NCBI RefSeq assembly: GCF_000003815.2
Contig: NC_049992.1
Location: forward strand, 14,361,847 to 14,425,846
Direction: 5' to 3'
Origin: Branchiostoma floridae
Taxonomy: Eukaryota; Chordata; Leptocardii; Amphioxiformes; Branchiostomatidae
DNA: 64,000 bases
The notes beneath the pieces were generated by a model. The model was given only the letters and a program-made list of their open reading frames with translations. It ran no database searches and was not told the origin of the DNA. The stretch's first letter is position 1, and each line of letters opens with the position of its first letter. The translations under genes and the position numbers were made by a program. Positions 35,334 to 47,994 of this stretch are shown one piece after another.

Positions 35334-37184
35334 ATCTGACCCCGTTACTCTGTTATTTTTGGTTCCTAGGACGTTTTACTACCGTTAGAAATAAAGCAAA
35401 ATTTAAAAAGATGAGGTACCATTCGTTACCCCATATCTCATTTTTATATTGTTTTGTATCGCTGGAGAGTTTGCACATACATGTCAAACAAAAGGCATAA
35501 AATGCATGATCTTCTTCTTCGTCGTGTCATATACAAATGCATGATGATAATGACGTACTGCAGTTCCGATTCATTTCGCTGCGTGGCATACGCGTACTGA
35601 TCCTACATGTACATGTATGTAGCTCCTATAGGACTGCCTTTACTTGATAGCCAATGTGATGCAATACGATAAAAGATAAATGAGGAGAGTATATCATTAA
35701 ATCTACTAAAATGTAAGTAATCTTTCTCCAACTCGCAAGTGTGGAGACCACAATGTCTTCTGCACTGTTTTAGTAGCAAACCTCCCCGTACAAATATGGG
35801 ATCCAATCAATATTGTGAGCACTAGAAATCTAAAAATAGACAGTGGTTTGACCACAGCCATGATAGCCCCTCCTTTTAAGCAGTGTTACTATATCTGATC
35901 CCTGCCTTACACACACACACACGACCTGCCATTCAGTATGGTTGTAAAAAGCCTGGAAGGATTTTAGCTACTGGCCTACTAGCACTAACCTTTTCCAATA
36001 TATGACGAGCAGCTACAGTTCTTACTTTGTATTTGCTATGACTGAGACTTACTGGCCGCTATTTGAGGGAATTCCGACTGTTAACTCTCCTGTGTGGTGT
36101 CCTTCGGTTGTGGTGTTATGTTACGGTCGTCGGACTCTTTCACTCAAAATGGGGAGGGAAAACGATAAAGTTTTCATTCTTTTTATCTCAGTTATTCTTA
36201 ACTTAGAGTTGTTTGCATACATTTCTCTGCGAAAGACCATACAGTTCCGCTATTTTTGGAGTTTCCTACATACTATTTCGGAAGTCTCGCTAGTAACAAG
36301 TCCCCCTTTTTTTCTGTGATGCTTTCGAACAGTCCTGTCTACTTTTCATTTTAATATTGCCTGGTCACATTAACTTAATCTCTCGACAACTGGAGACCCC
36401 CAAAATAAATCCATCAACCATCATTTATGCTTGTATATACAAAATTATAACAAGCTGGGGCTAGCCATATAAGACAAAATTCGTGTTCAGTAACAATTCC
36501 ACAAAACATCATCTTTGTCACAATAGAGAACAGTTTAATTTTAACGATGCAGCAAAATAATTGAGTTTTTTAAATACATGTACGTATAAGAATGCAGACC
36601 CTACAATTACATGTATAACTCCTGTAGTTAACACAATATCTCTGTTGCTTGTTTGGATCATTAATACACATGTTGGCACCAAAGCTCTTGCAAAAAGTAC
36701 AAAAGTAAATATACTACAAATGTAAAAAATGTGTTACATACATCTGTTACAAATATATATATATTACATTAACATTGCTAAACAGCTATCATTACTAAAC
36801 ATATATATATATTACATTAACATTGCTAAACAGCTAACAATACGTATATGGGACACACATGTACAGTAATACACATTACAAAAACATTTGTTACTGCAAT
36901 AAAGTGTGATTATTCTTTGGCAAAATAGTTTTGGAAAAACATAGCACCGTATGTTTTTACTGATTAAAATGACAAAACAATGTTCCAGACTTAAGATATC
37001 TAGGCTATTTGATACATAAATCTGTCTTTTGTTACATTTGAATGAAAATTTGTATACAAATATCTTATGAGAAGAATTTGTATATAAGTCTAACATATTT
37101 TAGAGAATAATTTGGTCTGTCCTCATAATAAGCACCAATATGGCTATGGGCAGTAACACTGCATTTGAGTAAAAAAATAGCACC
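35334..37184. other. Intergenic between SETD4 and GLT8D1
   Basis: It contains the SETD4 promoter side (above 35333) and no recognisable gene. A ~48-bp AT-rich segment ending ttaacattgctaaacagcta is tandemly duplicated at about 36745-36835. A short CA tract lies near 35908. The frame at 36002-36319 (+) has no recognisable features. Confidence 0.5.
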
Positions 37185-38165
37185 TTAACCCTCAAACCAC
37201 CGTAGCTTTTTTGTGACGTAGATTACCGTATGGGGTCAAAACTGACCCCAAAACGTTTTGTACAAATACAGTTTTTTGTGTGACTCTTTTTGTGATTTGT
37301 ATATATGTTTAGTTTCATTAATCTATGTGGGACAGTCTGACATGATTAGGTTAGAAGACTTCTAGCTCATTATCATAATTTATGCAAAAGATCACGAGGA
37401 CCACATTTTGCACCAATGCTATTCAGAAAGGGAAGGAGGTTTTTGATGCCAACTTCAATGCCGTATAGCGCCTGAATGGCTCATGCTAGGGTCACCAAAC
37501 TTGGTGACTTTTTAGAAAATGTTGAAAGCCAACATTTTCAGTGGACAAAGTATGTTCGTCATTTTTCATGTTGCCATGGCAACGAAATTCTGACAGACAT
37601 ATTTATTACTAATTATTATTATCATTAAGTTTTCTAATTTTGTATTAAACATTTAAGTTTTAAGGTTTTCTTAGCAGATATCAGTTGCTTATCACATCTT
37701 ATGAAATTCAACGTAAATTTCATGACTCAATATTCATAATTTATGCTAATTTAATGACGTCATCAGGCAAAATCCAAGATGGTGGCCGAGATTACCTAGA
37801 TGACGTCATAATGTCGTCATATAACATGATAATGGCACAAAAGCTGTAGCAATAATTTTGGCTTACATGTACAGCATTCTCTGAAAATTTCGTGATCCTA
37901 CGATAAGTAGTTCAGGTGTGGGTCGCAAAAGTTTGTTTAAAAAAATGCTGGGGTCAGTTTTGACCCCACTGGACCATGCATAAACTTTCTAAGATAACTT
38001 AATCAATAATGAGCCAATCTCGTTAAAAACGTATAAGAAGTTATAGGACATATATACAAACAAACTCATGGAACGAAATTTGCTTTCGACCAGAAATGCC
38101 ATGATGGCACACATCGATATACGCCTGGGGTCAGTTTTGACCCCATACGGTGGTTTGAGGGTTAA
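37185..38165. mobile_element. piggyBac-like non-autonomous element (973 bp)
   Basis: TTAA at both ends (37185-37188 and 38162-38165) encloses inverted termini ccctcaaaccaccgta and tacggtggtttgaggg, a near-perfect match. Subterminal inverted gggtcaaaactgacccc / ggggtcagttttgacccc blocks sit just inside. TTAA target duplication with a CCC start is typical of piggyBac transposons (known). There is no transposase frame, so it is a non-autonomous derivative. The close match of the ends suggests modest age. Confidence 0.85.
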
Positions 38166-39144
38166 AAATGTTAGCACAGAACTAACAGATCATTACTTTT
38201 CATAGAAAAAAAATGACACAAAATGCAAACATGTAGCAAAAAAGGCATACATGTATGTTAACAATATATGGTTACTACATATGGCCAGTATCCTTTAGTT
38301 CATTGTTCACAGAAGCACACAAGTTAGAAGTCATAAAATTGTTAGCAATCAATAAAAAAAACACTTTTCATAAACTGCGCCGACTTACATCATCTTTAGC
38401 ATGTCATGCTACTTGCTATTGTTAGTTTTCCTCGAATGTACAACAAGATAGGTTGGCAAGAATTCACAACAGCACAGACTGTAGTACAATAGTACAATAT
38501 GTGACCATATCCACAATACTGGGAGCACCTACCCATCAAAGCTGTGCCTCTACTACTCACAATAGGGCTACAGTTTGGATTGGGCCACACTGACTTAATC
38601 TTATGGATGACATCCTCTGGAGACTCCAATACTAATGTGTGAGGGCGAAAAAAAAAAAATTCAGGAAAAAAAATACCTAAACATCAAGTCCATTCTTTCC
38701 CAGACTTGGTTTGTTTTATGTTCAGCTCCAGTGAGACTATAACTTATAAGACACAATCGTCACCATTTCAATGATGTTTTTATTGCAATTCTTGCTTAAA
38801 GAGGGGAACAATGGCACTGTGGCCCCATACTCTGACAATGTGCCCTCTATCCCTGGAAGTGGAAAGCAGATCCTCTAGCAAGCATAAAATTCTGATTGAC
38901 TAGGGATGCTATTGGGTAAAATGTGACCACAGTTTTTTTTTTTTTGAGAACTGGCAAAAATCAATGTGCATGGATGTCATACATAAAATTAAGTCACTGT
39001 GGCCTCACAGATTTTCTATTTCCATGAGAGTGTTTCATGTCTTGAAGTATATAGTGAAATCTAAGGCCAATATTTCACTAGCTTTGGCTACAACCATCAA
39101 TGTTCTGACTAATATATTAATGATATTGAGACATTGTCTTCCAT
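38166..39144. other. GLT8D1 3' flank
   Basis: Downstream of the minus-strand GLT8D1 stop. The minus strand reads AATAAA at 38784-38779, 361 bases past the stop, a candidate polyadenylation signal. The block cataaaattaagtcactgtggcc near 38985 and its inverse ggccacactgacttaatcttatg at 38583-38605 form another inverted pair. No gene is seen. Confidence 0.5.
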
Positions 39145-42100
39145 TTAAAACATACGGAATTTCCTGGTCAGTTGGGACTTCCCTGTCGGATCTGGAATGT
39201 AGTATCGCTCCCACGCGTCCATGTGCTGTGAGGTGCGGCCCCAGGGTTTAAAGCGACCATTCCAATGGAGGAGTTTCGCCTCCATGATGAACTGTTTGGA
39301 GTACCTTGTTCCCGCGGTCCAACCTGGAAGGGTGTTACATTATAGTTGAGAAATCTCTTCAATCAAACAATCTATCTGATTGGTTAAGGTTGATCCTCTT
39401 AAAACAATCCAAGGTCAACTACTGTTACTGTAAAATGCTAAACTTTCTTCCAACACAAAGGTACATGTATACACGGATCAATTGTTCAACACAAGGGCAT
39501 ATACAGATCAAATTTGATACAAATCATCTATCCTGAAAAAGGCAACAGTGGTCATTGAAAATTTACATAATAGAAATTTGGTAAAAATTAACTGTAAACT
39601 CAACTATCCTTCTCGTGTTATGTTCTTGGACCAGCAAGCTCCCAAATGTGTGAAATTCTGTTGGCATAGTCTGTTCATTAATTTTTGACTTGTTCCAAAA
39701 TCTGGTCTACTTGATTTTATCAGGTCCGTTTTTTTATCAGTCCAACAAAAAAAAAATTCAACACATGAAAATTCACAGGAAATGTGTTTATAAGGACTGT
39801 ACAAACCTAGATGTCTGATGTGCCACATGGGGTCTATTTTGGAGTACTGGTTGTAGAACACGATCATCATGGGGGGCTGGGAACCCCCACCACCCTGCTG
39901 GGCACCGTAAACATTCTCTCTGGACAGGAGAATCAGCATGTGGTGAATAATCTGCTATCATCATTCATCATCATAAGAATCACCATATTTGAAATAACCT
40001 GCTATCCTCTGTATTGATGATCATCGCCGTTCATATTATGAAGAGAAAATATCAGTAAGTTTGGGACATAGCAAAAGTTGACAAACCAAGCACATTGTAA
40101 CATTTTTACTAGCCTGACAATGCAAAGAAAAATTGCACTTGTTGATCAAGCATAATTTATGGCCAAGATTTCAGGTAGAATTCACTACATTTTATCAGTG
40201 AGATTGTTTTCCAAAATCATATCTAGTTGCTTGAGTCATTGCTATTTGGCATGTCTTATTACCTGGATGTCTAACCTTCATCGACCAACCAAGTGCTAAA
40301 TCAAATGCAATCTGCATGGAAATATCATATGGAAATCAACAAAGTCTTACTCAGTATTGAGTGCTGTCCAAAACTCCAGCTTTGTGGTGATTTTCTGGTT
40401 CTTCCACTCCGTCATGTTGGCCACAAAAACTCCTGTGTTGAAGGAGCAAGTCCCTGGTTTCATCCCAAGTTTCTTCACATTCTCGTTCCCAAAGTTGATA
40501 TAGTTGGCATATGTGTTCTGTTGGAAGAAAATTACACATTTTAAGCTTGTATGAAAGAAAGTTAACCTTGCATGATGGTTTGATAGCAGCATATGCATGA
40601 CTGTCACAGTACCTTTGTTATCAGATAGCTAGTGTTCAGTATGACAAGGTCCGGGTGGAGGGATTAAACAAATAGCGAAAGAAAACTCTACGCACAACAT
40701 GTCCACACAACAAGAAGCCATGATCCATTAAACAAGTCTGCATATAGAGAGGTCTGGAAATTTTGTATGCAAAACAAAGAGTTACCAAGAAGATGCTTGA
40801 TGGAGATAATTGAAATGGTGTTGAGAAAGGGAAGATACAAAATTTTGACTGCAGTCTACTCAATGATACAAGTCAAACAGTTTTTTAAACCTACCATGAA
40901 GAGGCCGAATCTGTTGGACACAGTGTTACAGTCTTCAGAGAAGGCCATGACTAAAGTCTCATCGATCTTGGTGTTGTACAGCTGTGTGATGTCACCTGGA
41001 TAATTGGGGAGTAAAGGATAATAGTTCTCACTCAAATTAGGTCACGAGAAAGGATCTGGAATGGAAAGGAAAGTGATTTCAATCTAGTTTTAGCTCACTG
41101 AAGAGCTAGTCTTCCACTGGTCGTGACAGAGAGGACAGACACTACATGTATGTAGAGTATTTACTGGTTGTACCAGGGAAATTCCCCTAGCTCTTTTTGA
41201 CAAACACAATGAACAGTGGACCACGGCCTTCCCAGTAGCATGCATGTCAGGTGAACGACACAGGCAGAATCGGACTCACAGCATCTAAATCAGAGGCAGG
41301 GCTGTTATCCACTGGACTACGCATGCTAGAAGAATTCATATCTACTCAATGTTTCTTGATTTTCAGGGAAAGCAGCAAAGATTGGTGAAGGAACGGAAAT
41401 TACAGAAGACATTAGTACTGACCTTGAACTATGACATCATCATCCAGATAGAGGATCTTCCCATTAAAGTCAGGAGGCAGCAGCTTTGGAAGGTAAAATC
41501 TGGCATAGTTGAGCTGAAGAGGGATAAAAGAGTAGACCATTGGTATTGATTCAAGGTACTGTATTTTCTCTAATACTGGTAAATGCTTGGTTATCAAAGT
41601 GCAACCATAGCACTGTATTTTCTCTAATACATTGTACCAAGAAATGCTTGGCTTTTAATGGACAATTGACAGTTTGCTAGTGTTAATGTTTAAAACTTTA
41701 ATCATGGCGACATACAGCAATGCTTATATGCATAGTTACTACACCTACTACAAATACATTTACTTGGCATTTAGTGAGATAAGCAGCCTTACAGGACTAG
41801 CGAGCTCCTGTCTTCCTCCTCTCACATTGATCTTGCCCTTCACCCATTCCTCATTAAACACGATAATCTCATGGTTAATGCTGTGAAGTCTTGTTTTCAG
41901 GATCCACTGTCTGTAGAAAATAAAAGACTTTTCTGTGAGGGACATCTTACAACAAATCTTTCCTGCTCTTTAAACTTCCTCCTTTTAGTATTTTCCTACC
42001 ACTCAATATATCAGTTCAAGAAGCATAACAATAACAGCTCTGGAAAAATCAAACTGTAATTTCTGAAAGAAAACCCTTCAATTCTTTACTTCACAGCTCC

Positions 42101-44336
42101 AGTCTTTGTCAAGGTATGAACAATCAATCCACTGCTTCTGTGATGTCAAGTTATGTAGAAAGCACACATGACTTGGTGAGCAGTGGATCATAAGTTGCAG
42201 GAAGTCTTGCAGTGTGCTAACTTTATTCCTTGACAAAGCCTGAAGACTGTTCAGTCCAATTTTTGTGTTGAAAATTACAGTTTGATTTTCCAGAATGACT
42301 TCTATTAACACAGATGAACTTTCAAATTAACAAGAACAGTTGTATGAGTGCCATTGTAATAGTATGCATGCGCTCTATATTGTTTCTGATGTGCCAACTT
42401 ACTCTAGATGGTCCTTAGTGTCCTTGTCCGTGATGAGGTAGAATTTGACAGGAGATTTGGAGTTGGTAGCGATACTGTTGATGGCTGCTACTGCCCCCAT
42501 CAGCCGGCCTTCATCAGTACTGATCACTACAGGGATGGTGTCAGCGGCGGGATCAAACCCTTCAGGGGGCTTCAACTCTCCTGCATTCCTGCCTGAAATA
42601 CAACATTAATGAATGAATGAAGACTGTTATTGCATGTTTTTGCCGCGCTGGGCTAAGCACAGGTCACAACAAGACATGTTTACAGTTAACAGATAAATAA
42701 TAGATAAATTCAACTTCCTTGCTTTTCAGTTATATTATAGTGGATATGAAAGAGCAGATATGTTCACTCTAAAATTGAAAAGTTGGATGTTTAATGAACC
42801 ATCCAAGTCAGCTATCTACTTAACAACATATATGTTATGAGTGGGCAGTGAAAGGAGAGGGATGGGCACAACATTCTAAATGCAATGTTGCCCTGACACT
42901 GCCTAAAAAGGCTATTACCTAATGTTAGATGAACAAAAATCTAATACCCCTTAAACCAACCTAGAGAGGTACCTAAGGGAGCCACCACTTCCATACCATA
43001 AACACCAGTACAGAACATACAAATTTTATCCCCTACCATTTCCCAGTGGAATGCCTGGCCTGGTTGTGACAGCCCCCACCATTGACTCAATCATGATTGA
43101 GTCATTTCAAGTCAGGTTGCCCTACTCAACTCCTCCCCTACTTTGTTTGCCCCTGATGGGGTTATTTGGGGGTATCCATGCTCTTGTCTTTGAAATTATA
43201 TGTAAGACCATGTTTCCTGTAAGCAAGGAGATATCCTAGCTTTAACCCATTCCTATGCAAGGTAACAGTTACTGGTCATGTGAAATTGTATAACTTTGCG
43301 TTTACTACCTTTTGTACCAAACTGACTGCATTTAGCCCCAACGGGGCATGAATATGCAATAAACTTCATTGTCATTGTCATTGTCATTGTTATTACATGT
43401 GGTAGCTTTTGGCAATGCGACATGCTAAATAGCCTCCATAGCACTGGCTCTCTGGGGCCTTTTATCATTTTTTTGGGCTCAAAATACACTTTTGCTGGCC
43501 ATTTCTTTTTGTACGGTCGCTTGATTGCCGGCCCCGGATAGCCTGCTATGGAGGCTAGTGCTAACCTAGTTAGTAGTTACACACAACACACTTACACCCG
43601 TCATACTTGGTATATACAATTGTATCTCCCATGTAATTTCTTTACTATGTGTCATGGTAGTTTTATCTAGTGATGCTCTGGCCTGATACCCGAGTAGTGT
43701 ACAGAAAAGAAAAAAATAGAACGGGTCCACAACGTCATAAGAAATTTGCAGTGCACACATTGTTGAATGACTTCTTTACTCACTGTCAAAGACGAGCTTT
43801 GGTGCTTGCATGAGTTTCTTGCGGCTGGGTTTGTGGAAGGCCAACAGCAGACCAATGGCTCCAGCAAACACCAGGAACAGGAAAACTGCAAAACAGCAAA
43901 GAATTAAATGTCAAAATCACCTTATACAGTCTCCGTTATTCTAAATTACCTACGTCCATACATTGGTCAACTGAAAGGAAACTTATGCTAGTTATGTTTA
44001 TTGTAATTAGTTTGCTAATGTTAAAGAGGGTCCTCAGGAACCTTTATTGGCATGATTAACATGTACATACATAGGGTTGTCTTGTTTAGTAAAATAAATT
44101 TAATTGTTCATATTTGTAACAAAATACCTGGACAAGCTTGTTACTGGACACAATATCTCTGATCTGGAGACAACAACAAGATGTGGGTCTAAGCAACCAA
44201 TTGAAATAAGTAAGAACTCAACCTTCTTATATGACCAGGTTCTAGTAATTGTCAATCAGTTTAGATTTTCACGTGTGGTCTAGTTATGACAAATAATGCA
44301 TTTTCAATACATACTCTTCCTGGGAGAGATAGCCAT
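39145..44336 (-). CDS. GLT8D1: Glycosyltransferase 8 domain-containing protein 1
   Basis: Nine exons, minus strand: 44336-44315, 43885-43784, 42592-42403, 41910-41793, 41513-41423, 40995-40895, 40517-40351, 39919-39807, 39323-39145. All junctions are GT-AG and in frame, giving 360 residues (human GLT8D1, 371). A cytosolic MAISPRK head precedes a signal anchor at about residues 8-25 (type II, Golgi/ER lumen). The catalytic GT8 domain follows: IPVVISTDEGRLMGAVAAINS, RFYLPKLLPP, the metal-binding LYLDDDVIVQ (DDD 168-170), FSEDC, the acceptor-site CSFNTGVFVANMTEW (232-246), DPMWHIRHLG, and LLHWNGRFKPWG (319-330) with the second metal/UDP motif. GT8 enzymes use nucleotide sugars with retention of configuration; the physiological acceptor of GLT8D1 is not established. 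An in-frame ATG 18 bases upstream (44354) would add six residues. It is divergent from SPCS1. Confidence 0.95.
41057..41335 (-). mobile_element. tRNA-derived SINE in a GLT8D1 intron
   Basis: On the minus strand it starts with a tRNA-like head: gcgtagtccagtggataa (A-box-like) and gtgagtccgattc (B-box-like), spaced as in a tRNA. A ~200-bp body follows. The body recurs at 49319-49500 (agttttagctcac-gagctagtct-ccactgg), confirming a repeat family. It lies between GLT8D1 exons 5 and 6. Confidence 0.65.
43250..43395 (+). mobile_element. LINE-type 3' tail
   Basis: Ends gcaataaacttca followed by (ttgtca)n at 43367-43396, the same design as the intact LINE at 58458-63107, which ends gcaataaactttga(cttga)n. 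Probably a short, 5'-truncated copy of a related LINE. Confidence 0.5.
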
Positions 44337-45208
44337 GGCCGCCAGGATAGGCATGGTGTTGTCTTCTGTCTCCCCACAGCCTCACAGCTCTCTCAAATCT
44401 CTTCACGAGAAATCCAACAGCCGCATCCAGACAGACTCATACACTGGACACACAGTTGGACAGCAGATGTAGTCAGTGCCACGTATACATAACGTCTTGT
44501 AGATGGATCGCAAAAACGGTGGCGATCGCACTACTCTAACGTCTAACAAAGCATAACAAATCAAAAACAGTTAAAGTTGTTACTGTTTATAAAAGCTAAT
44601 GTTTATAAAAACAACCGGGGTCGCGCCACGTAGCGGGCGTCGTCTGTAACAATGACGTCTTTATTTTGGTTCCTCAAAGCTCGGTGGGGTTTTTGAAGAC
44701 GATCGGGGAAGAAAGATATTTTATCAAGCTTATTTCTCCTAAATAAAAGACTTAAGTGAAGTTGATATTCAATGGATACCACGTGGTATTGTCTTTTTCA
44801 CGCGAGGATAAAATATATTGTAAGATATAGCTTTGTGAATCGTAAAAATGTAAAATTTAGATACCTACTAAATCTGTGCTCCGGTCCAGACGCTGAAGAT
44901 AAGGTCAAAGGTTACCAGAATAGTACACCCTATTTTGATTAGCGCAAATAGTTGTATAAAGCTTAAGATAATATATCACTAAATATTAAGTATAAACAAA
45001 TATATCAAATTAATTATCATATTTTAAGTTTCCATATTTTCTTTCTAGTCTAAATTTAGATGCTTTAAAATCTATATAATCCCCTTCATTGAGTGGTATA
45101 TCCCGATGAAAGTCTCACGAGAACTGCTCGAGATTTAGAGACACATCAGCACTCAGCACGGAAGAGCTCGGGACATTTGCCCACATTTCCCCTCCAAAAC
45201 TGATAACA
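44337..45208. promoter_or_regulatory. Probable bidirectional promoter of GLT8D1 and SPCS1
   Basis: The two start codons face away from each other across 872 bp. Within it, 44615-44660 is CG-richer than its surroundings (gggtcgcgccacgtagcggg). A tctcacgaga element at 45113-45122, one base from the TCTCGCGAGA core-promoter palindrome, lies about 90 bp before the SPCS1 ATG. No TATA box is evident. The same gene pair is head-to-head in human, which supports a shared promoter (inference). Confidence 0.55.
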
Positions 45209-46365
45209 ATGGACGCCATTAAAGAGAGATTGAACGCCATACCGAGTCATATGGTAAGTAAGGTTTACCCAGCACAAGAAAATTTAGGTATTTCATGGGA
45301 AATAGAATTGTACGGTCTGATATCTAGCATGTAAACTATGAATTATGATACCATATGGTGCAAGAGATGGGGAGGGGGGCGGACACCGGCTATTATGATT
45401 ACACTTCATGGCTGTTATGCCATGATTTTCATGGCTGTTATTAGTGTTATTGATATTTTATGGATATTTATCATAACATGAAGGCCTTCTAATCTTTCTA
45501 ACCTTTGCCCAACTTTTGCAGGACTACAAAGGACAGAAGCTAGCTGAGCAGATATTTCAGATCATCATCATTGTATTTGCAGTAAGTATAAATTATGTTA
45601 CAGCTAATATACCTGTTAGACTTTTGGTGGCATGCTAGAAGGAATGGTATTGATGCATTCTGTGGTATTCTTCAGAGGAGCCAAATTTTGGGGGGGCTGC
45701 GGCATTGTCTGAACCCCTGCTGTACCCATGGTACCTATAAAAGCACTGATAATATTCTCCACTTGTCTTGAACTAGTTCACATAACAGTACTACTGTTAC
45801 CTGGGTGGGATGCCCCAGAAGAGGGCTTTGCCCTGGCATGTATTGATGTAGATGTAGTGCTAGTTCACCTTTATTGGCAGAATGACCTATATCAGTTGTG
45901 GGGCCGCGTAGCACAGTGGTAAGTGTATTCGGCCCGTGACCGAGAGGTCGCCGGTTCGAATCCGCCTGCCGTGTTGCCGGTCTTGTGCCCTTGGGAAAGG
46001 CACTTTACACGACTTTCCTCACTTTACTCAAGTGAAAAATGAGTCGTCCCTTGGATAGGACGTTAAATGGAGGTCCCGTGTATGGGGAGAGCCATACTCC
46101 ATGCACGTTAAAGAACCCCCACATGTGCGATGGTGTGGTGTGCGTTGGTGCAAATCCTTCTGTCGGAAGTTGGTGATTAACTTCAAATCACCTGGATGGA
46201 GGCCTGGCAACCTCTGTCTCGTATCAGCCACATGGTGATCTACATCATTCACCCGGACGGGTGTGTCACCCCGTATGGGGCGGTATAACCCGTCGTTGTG
46301 CGAACATGTATATAGGGCTCCCTTGGAAATCAGTTACTACGTTAACTGAAGGGACTACCCTAAAG

Positions 46366-46411
<46 letters not shown>

Positions 46412-47994
46412 CAATCAATCAGTTATATTCAAAGATACGTATTTAGGGATATCAAGCCCACGGGTGATGGTTTCAAAGTCAAACAACATTTTAATTTTGC
46501 ATGTTGAGATTATCATCCGTCCTTCGAATTGATATTCCTAAATACCGTTTTAAACTTAAAACGACAATGAATAGAGGTTACTCCGTGGATAAAGGTAAAT
46601 TACCATTACATCTACATCAAGGCATGGCAGGGCAAAGCCCTAGCCTCCTTTGGGGCATTTAAAAAAAGCACTTTAGCCATTCACCTATAATTATTCAAAG
46701 CCTCATGTACACAGTATTAGAAAAACCCTAACAAGCATAAGTTATATATCGATAATTGCATACATATCTACCTTTGTGCACTGACATGTGTATGCCAAGT
46801 CTCAAATAAGCATTTACTTAAAAGATGTTATGTTTTTTTCATGTTGATGATTCTCCCAGTTTATTTGTTTATGTTTATCTATTTATCATCTGTGTCACCA
46901 GGTGGTAGGGTTTGCCTGGGGATATGTGTGTGAGCAGTTTGTGCAGACAGTGTACATCTTAGTGGCAGGATTCATCCTCTCATGTTTGGTGAGTTATATG
47001 TACTAGTACTATTCAGTGCTCGAAATACTTTTTCAGGGCAGATAACACAGTTAGACCTTTCTACAGGAAATCATGTTAAAATACTCTGAAACAAGGCTTT
47101 AGAAAATCACCAACCCCAATTGCAATCTCAAAAATTCTTCTCCACCAAAAAGTCACAATGGTCATCTTTATAACCATTAAAAGAAAAACAGGGTGTTGAC
47201 CGGCTCAAACTCCAAGGATTGACAGGTCTATAAAAAGTTGCAGTTTATAGTAAGCTTTTAGACTAGACACATCCTATACTGTTCTACACTATTTGTATGT
47301 CTCTTTTCATGTTTATAGCCCTCAGTCAAGGATTTGAAATAAACTATTATTATTGTCCTTTATAATAATTGTCCTTCACATTAATAGTTCAGATAGTGAA
47401 CTATAATAGTAAAAGAACATAGTGCAGAAGGCCAGTAGCAAAATAACTCACTGACTTGATATCAGTTGATGTTGATATTACATGCCAGTATAAGGTAATT
47501 GGATATCATTTCAGCGCAATATGACTATGAATATGATGGTCTTTGATACAAAATGTCCTGCCTGCCTAAGTGCTTAGGGCAAGAACTGGCCTCTTGCTCC
47601 TCGCTGTCAGGATTCTCCAAGTTGCACGGTCCTTTGCACTTGTGACTCCACAGACTTAAGACTCATTCCAGTGTCTTGGTAATTTGGTCCTTCCAGCACT
47701 TTGGGGGTATACCCCGTGGCCTTGGGTTTTGAAACTCCTGGTAGTAGGCTTTGTGGACCAATGTAATTGGTGGGCTCCTTATCAGATTTGAAGAAAACAT
47801 TGTATTTTGTACAATTTCAATGAGTAATCAATGATGAATAATAAATGTCCGTTTTGTTTCAGTTGACACTTCCTCCATGGCCTATCTACCGAAGGCACCC
47901 ACTACCTTGGCAGAAACCTCGGGATGACAGCAAGGAGATACCACAGAAGGAAAGCAAGAAAGCAGGGGGGAAGAAGAAAGAAAAGTCCAAGTAA
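45209..47994 (+). CDS. SPCS1: Signal peptidase complex subunit 1
   Basis: Four exons: 45209-45253, 45522-45581, 46902-46988, 47863-47994. All introns are GT-AG and phase 0, giving 107 residues (human SPCS1, 102). The sequence opens MDAIKERLNAIPSHMDYKGQ, the conserved cytosolic head. Two membrane helices follow (about 27-44 and 49-67) joined by a very short hairpin. The conserved LPPWPIYRRHPLPWQ segment (66-80) and a Lys-rich cytosolic tail (KKAGGKKKEK) complete it. SPCS1 is a non-catalytic ER-membrane subunit of the signal peptidase complex that helps it discriminate signal peptides from membrane helices. The start is the first ATG after the 5' flank and matches family length. Intron 2 carries a SINE. 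AATAAA at 48364-48369 is a candidate polyadenylation signal. Confidence 0.96.
45891..46424 (+). mobile_element. Full-length tRNA-derived SINE in SPCS1 intron 2
   Basis: A tRNA-like head (gggccgcgtagcacagtggtaa, A box; gccggttcgaatccg, B box) at 45901-45962 is followed by a ~400-bp body and a (aatc)n tail at 46368-46417. The heptamer atcagtt flanks it at 45891-45897 and 46418-46424, consistent with a short target duplication. Such SINEs are transcribed by RNA polymerase III and moved by LINE enzymes. Intact boxes and tail suggest a fairly young copy. Confidence 0.85.
47540..47720. other. Possible repeat fragment in SPCS1 intron 3
   Basis: A locally GC-richer stretch (tgcctgcctaagtgctta...) with the feel of an old LINE fragment. 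I cannot identify a frame or ends, so this is only a flag. Confidence 0.2.

Noticed and set aside
45898-45972. Functional tRNA gene
   Set aside because: A and B boxes are present, but the sequence runs into a SINE body with an (aatc)n tail and target duplication, and no cloverleaf acceptor end is formed.
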